Below are positions 1 to 9,709 of a stretch of 64,000 nt of DNA, in pieces. The DNA lies in contig CBCTHE010000002.1 in the NCBI GenBank assembly GCA_965146665.1, positions 124,001-188,000 of the forward strand, in the 5' to 3' direction. Each line of letters begins with the position of its first letter. The stretch's first letter is position 1. The notes under the pieces are model-generated. The model made no database searches, was not told the origin of the DNA, and was given only the letters and a program-made list of their open reading frames with translations. This DNA comes from Ructibacterium sp965146665. Its GTDB lineage: Bacteria; Bacillota; Clostridia; Monoglobales; Monoglobaceae. The translations under genes and the position numbers were made by a program.

Positions 1-1650
1 ATTGAGCAAAAAGTTGTTCACCGTCATCTCATACACATTTTTCCACAGATATTTCAGGGTGGCGCTGTAGACCTCCGGGGTCATATGCTCGCTCTGGATC
101 CAGTGGGCAAAATCCTCAGGCAGACAGATAGCCCGGCAGCCCAAATCCAGCGGAATAAAGTAATCCTTTGGCCCTCTGGCGCTGGTTCCGGTCTGCTTCA
201 GAAAACCCACCCAATGGCGCAGGGCCAGATGGGCATAGTGCTCGTTATCGGATGGGCTGTTCACATACAGCTTCTCCATCAGCGGGAACCAGGTCTCAAA
301 TCTCTGCATTTCCTCCCGGTAGCGGTAGCCGGAATAGGTGGGCCGCATATAGCGGATGGACTCCTCTCCATCCCAGGAATAGGCCATTTGCTCGTAGTTG
401 TTGCTGCCATCGATCTTCTCAAAGGAGATTTTGTCCTCTGTCCAGGTGTTGGTTGGCACCTTAAAGGCAAATATCTCCTTTTGGTCATTGCCGCCGGCGT
501 TCCTTCCATATACTTTCAGGGTGGCTCTGGTAATTGTACTGTCAAGGCTCAGCTCCGAGAGGTCAAATTTGATATGGGAACGTTTGGTATTGCTGTCGGT
601 GGGCTGGCTGCCCCCGATTGAGGTGGCGCTCTCCTCCACCCGCAGGGTGGTCTCGCTGCCAAAATTCTCCTTTGCGTGGCTTCCTGCCATGACCGTCGCG
701 TCCGCCGCAGGAGTCAGGGTGGTCACCACGCCATTGGCCTCCACCTCCAGAATGGGCGGATTGGCCCCGGCCTCCCGGCTGGAAAAAACCGCCTCGTTTC
801 CGTCCTTGCGATAGGCCATGAGCACAAAGGACACCAGCTTATCCTCGCTGGCCGCGATCTCGCTCCACAGCTGGCTTACATCAAAGGAAATATACTGATC
901 CTGACCGTTTACAAAAGCATTCCCCAGCATCTTCCAGGTTGGATGGAAGTACATATTGTGCTCCAAGGCATAGCCGAAGAAAACCGCCTGTGCATTGGGC
1001 TCGCCGGGCAGGCCGATATTCTGTGTTTCCCGCTTTGCGCGGTAATATTCCAGCAATTCTTCCTTCACCTGGGTATAGTCACCGCCGGCCCGCATGACCT
1101 CCTCCTTGACGCTGTCCATTTCCGGATGGGCTTCCCAGTTGAAATATCCCTCCTGGGTCCACGTTTCTGTTTCAGGATCATATACGCCATAAAACTCCTC
1201 GTCAGAGATGCCGGTTATGGACTTGGTGTCCACAAAATCCCGTACCACCGTGTCCAGTTCCTCATCCATCACCGGTGAGGCGGCAGGCACAACCTCTTCC
1301 GCCGCAATTTCCCCGGCAGGCTCCAGGGTCTCCTGCACGGCCTCCTGTTCCCGAACGGGTCCCTGCACAGGCGGTTTCTCTTCCGTATTACCCGCCCCGG
1401 GAGTACCGGTATAGGCCGGCTCTCCCACAGGCTGCTGAAGGTCTTGCGGCCCGGCCGGCACTGCCATATCTGTCCCCGCGGTTTCTCCAGGGGGAAGCGT
1501 CGGGGTCTGCTCCGCAGAATCGGCCAAAACCGCTTTTTCCGTCTCCGGCATCTCGTCAGCGGCCGCGGCCGGCATACACAGAAGCAGCATGGCGGCTGAC
1601 AGCCCCCAGGCAATCTGTTGTTTCCATTTTCTATTCATACTTGCAACCAT
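1..1650 (-). CDS. Heparinase II/III-like secreted protein with DNRLRE/CBM96-type domain (C-terminus beyond window)
   Basis: Open from the start codon to the window edge, about 550 codons with no stop. It has an N-terminal signal peptide (basic MNRKWK, hydrophobic core ending AAAAD) and then a Pro/Glu-rich low-complexity linker (about 30-100). Residues about 110-300 include a helical stretch with a VKEELLEYYRAKRE motif, as at the front of heparinase-like lyases. Residues about 305-410 resemble the DNRLRE (CBM96) beta domain: TLTPAADATV, then SHIKFDLS, then ATLKVYGR. From about 440 onward an alpha-helical toroid begins. The catalytic half is missing, so lyase activity is inferred from architecture only. 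It is the last visible gene of the leftward operon, 108 bp after the SLH gene. An in-frame ATG at 1638 is an alternative start: the AAAGG lies 3 nt from the first ATG and 15 nt from the second, so neither is ideal. Confidence 0.65.
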   Translation of the reverse strand, partial: MVASMNRKWKQQIAWGLSAAMLLLCMPAAAADEMPETEKAVLADSAEQTPTLPPGETAGTDMAVPAGPQDLQQPVGEPAYTGTPGAGNTEEKPPVQGPVREQEAVQETLEPAGEIAAEEVVPAASPVMDEELDTVVRDFVDTKSITGISDEEFYGVYDPETETWTQEGYFNWEAHPEMDSVKEEVMRAGGDYTQVKEELLEYYRAKRETQNIGLPGEPNAQAVFFGYALEHNMYFHPTWKMLGNAFVNGQDQYISFDVSQLWSEIAASEDKLVSFVLMAYRKDGNEAVFSSREAGANPPILEVEANGVVTTLTPAADATVMAGSHAKENFGSETTLRVEESATSIGGSQPTDSNTKRSHIKFDLSELSLDSTITRATLKVYGRNAGGNDQKEIFAFKVPTNTWTEDKISFEKIDGSNNYEQMAYSWDGEESIRYMRPTYSGYRYREEMQRFETWFPLMEKLYVNSPSDNEHYAHLALRHWVGFLKQTGTSARGPKDYFIPLDLGCRAICLPEDFAHWIQSEHMTPEVYSATLKYLWKNVYEMTVNNFLLN

Positions 1651-1720
1651 TCGCCTTTCTGGCTCACATATCTCACCGGGGTCCGGGCGGTGCGCCTGCC
1701 GTGAGCCTGGCCTGGCGCCG

Positions 1721-1740
1721 GGCCCGGAAAAATCCGGGCC
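1721..1740 (-). promoter_or_regulatory. Intercistronic GC-rich hairpin
   Basis: A perfect 8-bp stem (GGCCCGGA / TCCGGGCC) with an AAAA loop lies between two genes of the leftward operon. No T-run follows it in the direction of transcription, so it is more likely an mRNA-processing or stabilising hairpin than a terminator. Confidence 0.5.
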
Positions 1741-1758
1741 TTGCCGGTACGCGCTGTC

Positions 1759-4455
1759 CTAGCGGACCACCACAATGCCCCGGACACTGTTATTCTTTGT
1801 ATGGATCATAACGGTGCCCTCTCCGGGGGTGATATCCCGTGTTTCAATGACTTCCACAGTATGATTCCTCTGGTCATACAGATAAACCGGCGGCGCGTTC
1901 CGGCTGTTGACCAGCACTTCTTCTTCGCCGCCGCTCTCAAAGCCAATGGTAAGACGGTCCACCCTCCGGTTGGCGATATCTTTGATCTTTTTGTAGGCAA
2001 TGTCCTTGATCACGCCTGTGGTGATCTGCCCCATCCCCTCCGGATTGCTGTCAAGCGCATCGCCGAACTGTCCCTGTCCCCGGTCGGGCCGCAGGGCGTT
2101 GTCCACCCGAAGGATCTTGCTGATCCGGTTGGTGGTGGAGGACAGGGCATAGTAGAAGAGATCTCCGGGTACAAGCGCGCGCGCCATATCCTCCGCGCCT
2201 TCCTCCACCAGATAGCTCTTCTTTGCGCTGTCTGACCAGAAGGTAAGCTGGGTGATCTCGTCCTGCTCCTCGTCCAGGGTAATGGCCCGTTCGGTCAGAA
2301 CCGAGAGCTTATCACGATCCAGAATGGCGGCGGAGCTGTCATACTTCAAGGTGGTCATGATGGTGATCACTCTGACGCATTCAGTCTCCTGATCCATGTC
2401 ATAGCCGTTGATGGTATACTCCTGTTCATCATTAATTTCCACAGAGGCTAAATAGTCATCGTCTGCGGGGATGCCCTGATTGGCATAATCCGGGATCATA
2501 AGTACCTTTGTGGTCTCCTCAGCGCCGAAAGCACCCAGATTCTTGCCGCCGAATACCTTTTCCTTTGCGTTGTATTTCCGAAGCTGTTCCCGGCTGGTCA
2601 GTTCGGTTCCCACCACCTCCGGGGTCAGTATCTGCGTAATCTGCCCCTGGGAATTGGTGCGGTAGGAGATGACCCGGTTGCGCCGCGCCTTATCCCCGGC
2701 GCCAAAATACTGCATCAGCTGTTTGGCATCCATCCGTGCGCCGTCCACTGTCACCCGTCCGGCAAACTCCATCTCCTGCACGCCGGCATTCTGCCCCTTG
2801 AGCTTCAAGGTCACAGAGGTATCGTCTTCAATAGCCGATTTTTCCTCTACCTCCACAAACTCACCAGGCAGTGCGATCTTGGCAATAAGCGCATCCCCAA
2901 AGGTACCGTTGTTTGCCACCTCGGCCACATAGCCGTACCGCAGGTCGGAGCTTATCGCCGCGTCCTTATCCATGAGGGCCGCCTCGTTCCGAAAGTTCAG
3001 ATAAAACACCGCCGTGTCCCCGGCGCTGAGCTTCTCCGCGAACCCCGGCTCCAGGCCGTATGCCTCGCCGTCCACCGTGATGGAATCCTCCCCTACGGCC
3101 TCAATGGTTCCCTCCAGCGTACCGCCTCCGGCAATTACCCGGCAGAAGCTGCCGTCCGCACTCTCAAACACGCTGACCGCTGTGTCCGCCTCAATCTGGT
3201 CCGGCGTGATAACCGTGCCGTCTGCGTCCAGGACCTGGTACATCTTATCCTCATTGTCTTCAAAGTTGATAAACTTCAGCTTCTGGCTGTCGCTGCGGAT
3301 TCGGAAGTAGATGGTCTGCCCCCGAACTTCCGTCACCAGATAACTCTCAAATTCCTCCGCGTCCACCACATCATAATAGCCGTCCTTGTTGTTGTCAATC
3401 AGGGTGACGGATCCCCGGGCAAGGGCGATATCCTTTTCCTGATAGTCCGGAATGACCCGCATGTTCTTTACATAGAACGCGCCCGGATCCAGACGAAGGC
3501 TTTTCTCCTTTCCGTCCCCGTCCCAATAGGTGACCCGGCCGTCCTGTACACCGGCAAAGTCCCTGTCCAGAACAGTCACCACCTGATTGTCCTTGGATGC
3601 ACGGATGCTCACAATGGTCTGCCGCCCGTATTGATCCTCCCGGACAAAGCATTCCACAGACCGTCCGATATAGTCCGCCGCATCTTCAGCCTCCGTTCTG
3701 TAGAGGACGCCGTCGATCATCACCTGGTCGTCCTCCAGTTCTTCATAAACATCCGCAGAGAGCCACATGGAAGCATTTGCCGTCATGACCCCCCGGATCT
3801 CATAGAGCCGGGTCTTGGCATTCCCGTTCTGAAGCCGGTCCCGGAGGGTTTCCTTGGACAGGGTCCAGTCACCCACCCGGTTATAAGAAGGGCCGCCCAG
3901 ATATACGTCCAGACAGTTGTAAATCATGCCCAGCACGTCCCGGCGGGCAAGGGTATCTCCGGCCGCGTCCACGCCGCGGGTCATGCCCGCCCCCAACGCC
4001 ACCTTGCGGTATCCCTCCGGATAGCCGCCGCTCTCCTGGGCAAAGCTCTCATACTCCAGCACATGAACCAGTACCTTCATGGCCTCTGTCATGGCCACCG
4101 GATCCCCGGGGCGAAAAGTTCCGTCCCCGTCGCCCTGCATCATCCCGGCCGCGCAGACCCGGCCAATATCCTGACAAAACCAGTCCTCCGCGCTGACGTC
4201 TGAAAATTCCGGGCCCAGGCCGCTGGCATCCAAGTCATCCAGGCCGCACAGCCGCCCGATCAAAGCGGCAAATTCGGCCCGGGTAAGCAACTCGTCCAGA
4301 TGCAGGTCCCCCTGCCCGTCTCCCTCCACAATGCCCAGGGACTGCAGTTCAAAGACCGTTCTGTCCGAAATCTCTGTCCGGGCAAAGCCCGGCAGACAGC
4401 TTGTGATCAACAATATGGTTACAGCCGCAATGCTGCATAATTTTTTCCAGCTCAT
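1759..4455 (-). CDS. SLH-domain surface protein, N-terminally anchored (898 aa)
   Basis: Secreted protein with a signal peptide (MSWKKLCSIAAVTILLI..., cleavage near GFA-RT). Three SLH-type repeats follow at about 28-75, 82-135 and 145-190. The second is the clearest: FSDVSAEDWF, then GDGDGTFRPGDPVAMTEA. The remaining roughly 700 residues are beta-rich, repeating short units of the kind seen in wall-associated proteins, with no catalytic motif I recognise. SLH repeats normally bind secondary wall polymer, so the protein should sit on the cell wall. Its ATG overlaps the TGA of the upstream SLH protein (TGATG), with GGAGGG just upstream, indicating translational coupling. A paralogue with the same order lies at 32,306-35,224. 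Function is unknown; glycan capture or scaffold is an inference. Confidence 0.8.
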   Translation of the reverse strand: MSWKKLCSIAAVTILLITSCLPGFARTEISDRTVFELQSLGIVEGDGQGDLHLDELLTRAEFAALIGRLCGLDDLDASGLGPEFSDVSAEDWFCQDIGRVCAAGMMQGDGDGTFRPGDPVAMTEAMKVLVHVLEYESFAQESGGYPEGYRKVALGAGMTRGVDAAGDTLARRDVLGMIYNCLDVYLGGPSYNRVGDWTLSKETLRDRLQNGNAKTRLYEIRGVMTANASMWLSADVYEELEDDQVMIDGVLYRTEAEDAADYIGRSVECFVREDQYGRQTIVSIRASKDNQVVTVLDRDFAGVQDGRVTYWDGDGKEKSLRLDPGAFYVKNMRVIPDYQEKDIALARGSVTLIDNNKDGYYDVVDAEEFESYLVTEVRGQTIYFRIRSDSQKLKFINFEDNEDKMYQVLDADGTVITPDQIEADTAVSVFESADGSFCRVIAGGGTLEGTIEAVGEDSITVDGEAYGLEPGFAEKLSAGDTAVFYLNFRNEAALMDKDAAISSDLRYGYVAEVANNGTFGDALIAKIALPGEFVEVEEKSAIEDDTSVTLKLKGQNAGVQEMEFAGRVTVDGARMDAKQLMQYFGAGDKARRNRVISYRTNSQGQITQILTPEVVGTELTSREQLRKYNAKEKVFGGKNLGAFGAEETTKVLMIPDYANQGIPADDDYLASVEINDEQEYTINGYDMDQETECVRVITIMTTLKYDSSAAILDRDKLSVLTERAITLDEEQDEITQLTFWSDSAKKSYLVEEGAEDMARALVPGDLFYYALSSTTNRISKILRVDNALRPDRGQGQFGDALDSNPEGMGQITTGVIKDIAYKKIKDIANRRVDRLTIGFESGGEEEVLVNSRNAPPVYLYDQRNHTVEVIETRDITPGEGTVMIHTKNNSVRGIVVVR

Positions 4456-7400
4456 CAGTACCCTCCAATTCCTGTATTCCGCTCGGCCGCCAGCAGGTAT
4501 AAGATCTTTGCGGCCTCTGCCCGTGTGCTGTTATCCTCCGGCCGGAACGCGCCGTTCTCATCACCGCTGAACAGCCCCGCCTTTTGCAGGGAGGATACAG
4601 CCGCCAAAGCGTAATCCGCAATCTCCGCCTGGTCGGCAAAATTCTTACGCTCTGCCTTCTCGCCCAGGCGCAGGCCCGCAGCCTCTGCGGCGCGCCAGGT
4701 CATAACCGCCATGTCCTGCCGGGTGATGTTCTGTCCCACGCCGAATACACCGTCCGCAACGCCGTTCACAAGCCCCGCTCTCCAGGCGCCGCCCACATAA
4801 GGCGCGTACCAGGCGCCGGCTTCCACATCAGAAAACGCACCGGTCTTTTCGGTCTCCAGTTCAAAGACCAGCGCCAGCATCTTCACAAATTCCTCCCGGG
4901 TCACATTGTCCAGGGGCATAAATGCCTTTTCTGCCTTTCCGCTGACCACGCCCTGCTCATACAGGCCCAAAATATATTCTCCGGCCCACGCCGCCTGACC
5001 AAGGTCCGCAAAGGGCGCGTTCGGGTCCTCCGGTTTTGCGGTAGGCTGAGGCCGGTCGCTGCTCTCGGGCAGACGGGGACTTGTTCCGCCGCCTCCGCCG
5101 CTGCCTCCGCCGGCAGGCCTGCTGCCGCTCCCGCTCCCGCTGCCGGTTCCGGTCACTGTACGCTGGAACCGCTTGGTCTCCGCCGCGCTGCCGCTGGTGA
5201 TTTCCGCCACCAGTGTGACGTTGGTATCCTGTGCGGGATGGGTCACAGCAAACGAATCAGAGATCAGACCCGATGGGGTAAAACTCCAGGAGACCGCGGA
5301 ACCAAACGCCCCTGTACTGGGCAGGGAAACGCTGTTTCCGGTGATGCGCTGAGGCACATCAATGGTCAGGCTTTCCGCGTCCGCGCTGACCCGCTGTCCG
5401 GCCGTGGGCTGGAACCGCACGCCGGCCTCTGCCAGCGCGGCCTCCCGGCCGTTTTCCTTCTGGGTCACATTGATTCTAACGTATCTGGCAAGCGCCGGGG
5501 CAAAGTCACATTCGTTTACCCGGGCCGCGGCCGTGCCTGTATACACGGTACTCCAAGTGCTGTTGTCCTCTGAAATATCAATGGTATATTCCCGGACGGC
5601 CCATTTGCCGGGCTCCAGCTCCTTTTCCTCAAAGTAGGCCTGGCTGACCGGCATGACTTTGCCCAGGTCAAAGACCAAATTGAACCGTTTTACCGAAGCT
5701 TTGACCGGCAGGGCCGTATCCTCATCCTCATCAAACAATGCCGCCAGCTGTTCTGCTGTGGCTTCAAGGCTGGCTGTCACCTTGCCGTCTTTGGCCAGGT
5801 TCTCGGAGCCCTCCGGCTCCACGGTCAGCGAGAAGGTCTTGGTAAGCTCTGCAGCACCGTAGGCAAGTCTTGCCGTCAAGGTGACAGGCACTGGATTTCC
5901 AGGATATGGCTCCCGCGTCACAGTGCCGTCCGCCGCAACCGCTTTGTCACTGCTGGTCCAGATCACCTTTGCACCCTGAAACTGTGCCGGAAGGGACAGG
6001 TCGCCGCGAATCTCCTGGGGCTTTTTGTTCTCCCCGGCAATGACTTCAAACGTCAGCGCTTCGCTGACAGTCTTTAAATACTCCGCTGTGGGAACCGCCA
6101 GCTTTTTGACCGTAAAGCTGATGGGGTTGGAGACCGTCTCCTCCCCCTCGCAGGACAGCCGCGCCCTGAGGGTCACAACAACGTCGCTCTGATTCTGCTC
6201 CGGACGGATAATCCCGCCGGTCTTTAGGTCAATCCCCGCAGTGGTGCCGGGGGGTGTGATGGAAACCAGTTCCCAGTCAAGGGTAACGCCCAGCTTTTCC
6301 GAAATCAGGACTAGGTCCTGCTCTACTGCAGAAGCGCCGGCGTTCCCGCCCTTGATATCCTCAAAGCTCAGAGTTTTCTTAACATATTCGATGCCCTCTT
6401 CCGCGCCAAGGGCCTTCACGGTCACCACAAGGGGAAGGCCGTCCGCTTTCACTTTCTGGTCACCTTCCACATTTTCCGGATCCCAGGCAGTAAATACCGG
6501 GGTCAGGGTAACCTGCTGGTCCCCCTGGTCATAGGCCGGACGGGTCACTGTACCGTCCGCCGCAATGATCTCCGGCCGGTCAGTTTTCCAGCCGCCGATG
6601 GTATATTGACCGCTGGGCGAGGACTGACCCGCCGCAAGCTTCAGATTTTCGGTCACCGCATTCTGGTCTTTGTTGGTTCCGGCTATGGCCGAAAAGGCCA
6701 CCTGCTCCGCCTTCGCCTGCACCATATCCGCCAGCTGCGCGGAAAAATTATGCCAAACCTGCATACTGGTGATTTTCAGGGAGACCTCGCCGGCGCCCTG
6801 ACTTCCCTTTGTGATAACCATGAGCTTGTGCAAACCGCTTCCAATGTCCGCCATTTCTGACTGGCTCACGTCCGCCGGACGGCCGTTGATCCACAGCCCC
6901 TTTAAGACAGTTCTGCCGGACTCGGACGCGTCCAGATGGATCCTGACGCTGTTTTCCCCGCTGTACAGGTCCAGGTCTTTCATAACGCCCATCTCTTTCC
7001 ACTCGCCGCCGCTCCGGTACCGGAGCTGTATATCCCATTTCTTTGTCTCTTCATTATACCGCATCACATAAGAGGTGGTATAGGCGTCGCTGCCCTTGCC
7101 GCACTGATACCAGGTCATTTCCCTGGTCTTGGGATCGGTGATCCATTTGAAATCCACAAACAGGTCGTCCCGGGGCAGGACGGCGCAAATCGGGGAACCG
7201 CCGCCGCTGGCAGTATATCCATAGGTGAAAGGAATTTCAACCTGGTATTTGCTTTCATTGACGCCCTTTGTGTGGATAATCCACATGGCGCCCTCCTTGA
7301 CCTCCGCCTTGCCGGTGTTGTTCGTATCCCCCCAGCCGTTGGCCCAGCCCATGGGATGTTCCTTGGCGTTATAGTCCGCCGCGTCAAAGGATTCGTTCAG

Positions 7401-9593
7401 CTCATATTCAAAAATGTTCTCGGGCTTGACCTCGCCGCCGCCAATGCTTTTGACCGTCACGGTTATGGGCGCCCCATCCGTGGTGATATAATCCCCATCC
7501 GCTTCATTCATGGCGTCCTCCATACCCAAAACCGGCGTCAGGGTAACCCGCAGGTCATTGCTCTGGGGCCGTGTCACCTTGCCCGCAGTGGTGACCACTG
7601 CCGTGTTGCTGGACTTCCAGCCCATAATTTTCAGGCCGTTGGCCGTCTCTGTCCTGCTGAAATCCAGATCCTTCTCCACAGCGCCCGCCGAGGCGTTCTG
7701 GCCCTTAATATCCGCAAAGGTCAGCCGGGCGCCCGCCTCCTGTGCCTTTTGTTCCAGAATCCCCAGCGCGGAGGCATAGACCCGGAAGCTGTCGATTGCC
7801 AGGGCCTCTTCACCCACATCCTGACTGCCGCTTGCAGGACAGAAGCACACCTCCCGCAGGCCATCCGCGTCCCCCTTTAAGGCCAGCGGCGCGGTTAGCT
7901 TCTCGCCGCCGTCAATCCAGAGCTGATCCAGGCTCAGGCTTCCCTCCTGTTTGTCAAAGAGCATTTTGACCGTGCATCCGCTCTGCATATTGATGCCAGA
8001 AATGCTGGAGATGCTGGTCAGACTGCCGCCGCCGGCAGGCAGATAACTGGGGGTTATGCTGCTGTTGAAAAACTGAAACTTCAGAAGATTGGTTTGATCG
8101 CTGTCAACCACATAGAATTGGGTCTGGGTGGCCTTTGCGCCCGCGCGGAAGGTAAACTCCAGATAATTCTTGCCCTGTCCCAGAATTCCCGCCTTGTTTT
8201 CATCCGTGGCCTGATCGTGCTTGGGGTGAACGCCGTTTTGCATCGGCAGATCCAGCTCATAGCCGTTGACCTTGCCGGACTTGTGCTTGAAGACCAGCCA
8301 GCCGTTTTCCGCGGCCAGCTCACCCTCTCCGCTCCACGCGGAAATACGGGGGATGGGACGGGTCTTGGCGTCTTTTACCTCCGGCACGGTGTCAAAGCGT
8401 TCATCCACAGACACGCCCTCCTGCGCCGGAGGTGTTACGGGTTCATCGGTTTTTGCCTTGACCGTGACGGTCATGGGCTCGCCCTTGCAGGCGACATATC
8501 CCTCTTTGGTCTCGCCCGCGTCCTCCGCCAGCATCAGGGTGGGGGTCAGGGTGACCGCCGTGTCCTCCGCAGGTCTTGTGACCTTGCCCTCATTGCTGAT
8601 AACCGCCGGATTGCCGCTCTCCCAGGAGAGGGTCTTCAGGCCGCCCGGAGTCAGGCCCGCGGACAGGTTCAAATCTCCGGTGATGTTCTGCGCATCCGCA
8701 TTGCTTCCCTTGACGGCGGCAAAGTCCACAGCCGTACCCATCTGTGCCAGCGTCTCCAGCTGGGTCTGGGCAGACTCCCACACCTTCAGGTTGTCAATGG
8801 ATCCCACAACTGTACCAGCCTCGGGTTCATAACCTGCCTCAGCCCCAAAAGGCGGATAAAGAATCAGCTTGTATAAGCCTGTGCCGATATCTCCCATCTC
8901 CGCATTTTGGGTGCCGGGGATCAGGGTCTCGGTTCCGCCCTTGGGGGTAATCCAAACGCCAATAATCTTTGTTGTCCCCTGCTCTGCTGCATCAACGCCA
9001 ATTTTAATTTTTCCGGAGGTGAAATCCATTCCTTCCAGATTACCAAGAGAAACCCACTTCTCATCATTATTCTGCTGCGCTTCCACAGCTGCAGGAGTTA
9101 TATCCACACGGACTCCAAAGGGAAGCTGTCCTGTTGTACCCATGTTGTCGCAAACACGGACGGAAAGACCGTTTTTCCCGCTCTTGTTCAGCTCATAGTC
9201 CATACTTACATAAGTTTTCCCTCTGGGTATCACGGCGCAGGTCTTATCAGTTCCTGGCAGAAAAGGAAGGTTCACCTGATAGGAAACCTCATTCTTTCCA
9301 CCATTCGCTCCTTGATGCACCATGTTCAGCTTGCCGTCCTGCGCCTCGGCCTTCACAGCGCCGCTCCAGTTGTCTGCTGTTGGGATAATCTGCGTTTGTT
9401 CATCGGTCAGCGCCTTGTCAAAGGTCTCGTTGGTTATATACTGAAACGCCGCCGGTTCCGCCGCGGTTTCAAGCGTCCCGGCCGCTGCGGCCTCCACTGC
9501 CGCCTTCTCCGCCGGGTTTGCAAATACGGCGGGCGCTCCGGTGACCATTGCCGCCGCCAGCAGCAGAGAAATGCCTTGCTTCAATCGGCTCAT
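4455..9593 (-). CDS. Giant SLH-anchored multidomain glycan-binding protein (1712 aa)
   Basis: The start is MSRLKQGISLLL, because GAGAGG lies just upstream and a signal peptide begins there; the longer open frame upstream lacks one. Visible order: signal peptide (1-25); three copies of a roughly 210-aa jelly-roll-like module (about 48-282, 405-612, 735-965), the first marked by IDNLKVWE; atrophied bacterial Ig-like domains between and after them (LSFEDIKGGNA, LTFEVIAGENKKP types); an F5/8C (discoidin-like) domain at about 1270-1410; another Ig-like domain; a Ser/Gly-rich linker at about 1500-1530; and three C-terminal SLH repeats. It lacks visible catalytic residues, so it is probably a surface polysaccharide binder. 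It is coupled to the following SLH gene by a TGATG overlap. Module 1 contains a 385-bp segment almost identical to the neighbouring phosphoesterase gene. Confidence 0.82.
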   Translation of the reverse strand: MSRLKQGISLLLAAAMVTGAPAVFANPAEKAAVEAAAAGTLETAAEPAAFQYITNETFDKALTDEQTQIIPTADNWSGAVKAEAQDGKLNMVHQGANGGKNEVSYQVNLPFLPGTDKTCAVIPRGKTYVSMDYELNKSGKNGLSVRVCDNMGTTGQLPFGVRVDITPAAVEAQQNNDEKWVSLGNLEGMDFTSGKIKIGVDAAEQGTTKIIGVWITPKGGTETLIPGTQNAEMGDIGTGLYKLILYPPFGAEAGYEPEAGTVVGSIDNLKVWESAQTQLETLAQMGTAVDFAAVKGSNADAQNITGDLNLSAGLTPGGLKTLSWESGNPAVISNEGKVTRPAEDTAVTLTPTLMLAEDAGETKEGYVACKGEPMTVTVKAKTDEPVTPPAQEGVSVDERFDTVPEVKDAKTRPIPRISAWSGEGELAAENGWLVFKHKSGKVNGYELDLPMQNGVHPKHDQATDENKAGILGQGKNYLEFTFRAGAKATQTQFYVVDSDQTNLLKFQFFNSSITPSYLPAGGGSLTSISSISGINMQSGCTVKMLFDKQEGSLSLDQLWIDGGEKLTAPLALKGDADGLREVCFCPASGSQDVGEEALAIDSFRVYASALGILEQKAQEAGARLTFADIKGQNASAGAVEKDLDFSRTETANGLKIMGWKSSNTAVVTTAGKVTRPQSNDLRVTLTPVLGMEDAMNEADGDYITTDGAPITVTVKSIGGGEVKPENIFEYELNESFDAADYNAKEHPMGWANGWGDTNNTGKAEVKEGAMWIIHTKGVNESKYQVEIPFTYGYTASGGGSPICAVLPRDDLFVDFKWITDPKTREMTWYQCGKGSDAYTTSYVMRYNEETKKWDIQLRYRSGGEWKEMGVMKDLDLYSGENSVRIHLDASESGRTVLKGLWINGRPADVSQSEMADIGSGLHKLMVITKGSQGAGEVSLKITSMQVWHNFSAQLADMVQAKAEQVAFSAIAGTNKDQNAVTENLKLAAGQSSPSGQYTIGGWKTDRPEIIAADGTVTRPAYDQGDQQVTLTPVFTAWDPENVEGDQKVKADGLPLVVTVKALGAEEGIEYVKKTLSFEDIKGGNAGASAVEQDLVLISEKLGVTLDWELVSITPPGTTAGIDLKTGGIIRPEQNQSDVVVTLRARLSCEGEETVSNPISFTVKKLAVPTAEYLKTVSEALTFEVIAGENKKPQEIRGDLSLPAQFQGAKVIWTSSDKAVAADGTVTREPYPGNPVPVTLTARLAYGAAELTKTFSLTVEPEGSENLAKDGKVTASLEATAEQLAALFDEDEDTALPVKASVKRFNLVFDLGKVMPVSQAYFEEKELEPGKWAVREYTIDISEDNSTWSTVYTGTAAARVNECDFAPALARYVRINVTQKENGREAALAEAGVRFQPTAGQRVSADAESLTIDVPQRITGNSVSLPSTGAFGSAVSWSFTPSGLISDSFAVTHPAQDTNVTLVAEITSGSAAETKRFQRTVTGTGSGSGSGSRPAGGGSGGGGGTSPRLPESSDRPQPTAKPEDPNAPFADLGQAAWAGEYILGLYEQGVVSGKAEKAFMPLDNVTREEFVKMLALVFELETEKTGAFSDVEAGAWYAPYVGGAWRAGLVNGVADGVFGVGQNITRQDMAVMTWRAAEAAGLRLGEKAERKNFADQAEIADYALAAVSSLQKAGLFSGDENGAFRPEDNSTRAEAAKILYLLAAERNTGIGGY
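8861..9245. repeat. 385-bp direct repeat, copy A
   Basis: Identical to 11143-11527 except for one base (8902 G versus 11184 T). It lies inside module 1 of the SLH protein gene. Identity stops abruptly at both ends, where the two genes differ at many third codon positions. Confidence 0.95.
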
Positions 9594-9671
9594 TATACTA
9601 CCATCCTCTCTATCTCGATTTGTTGTCCTGCCCGTCCGCGCCTGACGGCATGAACGGGCCCACAGCCCTTT

Positions 9672-9693
9672 GGGGAAGGCGTATGCCTTCCCC
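9672..9693 (-). promoter_or_regulatory. Intercistronic hairpin
   Basis: A 9-bp perfect stem (GGGGAAGGC / GCCTTCCCC) with loop GTAT lies in the 116-bp gap between the phosphoesterase and SLH genes. There is no T-tract on the minus strand, so read-through is expected. A role in processing or stability is inferred. Confidence 0.5.
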
Positions 9694-9709
9694 GCGCTGT
9701 TCTTCTGTC

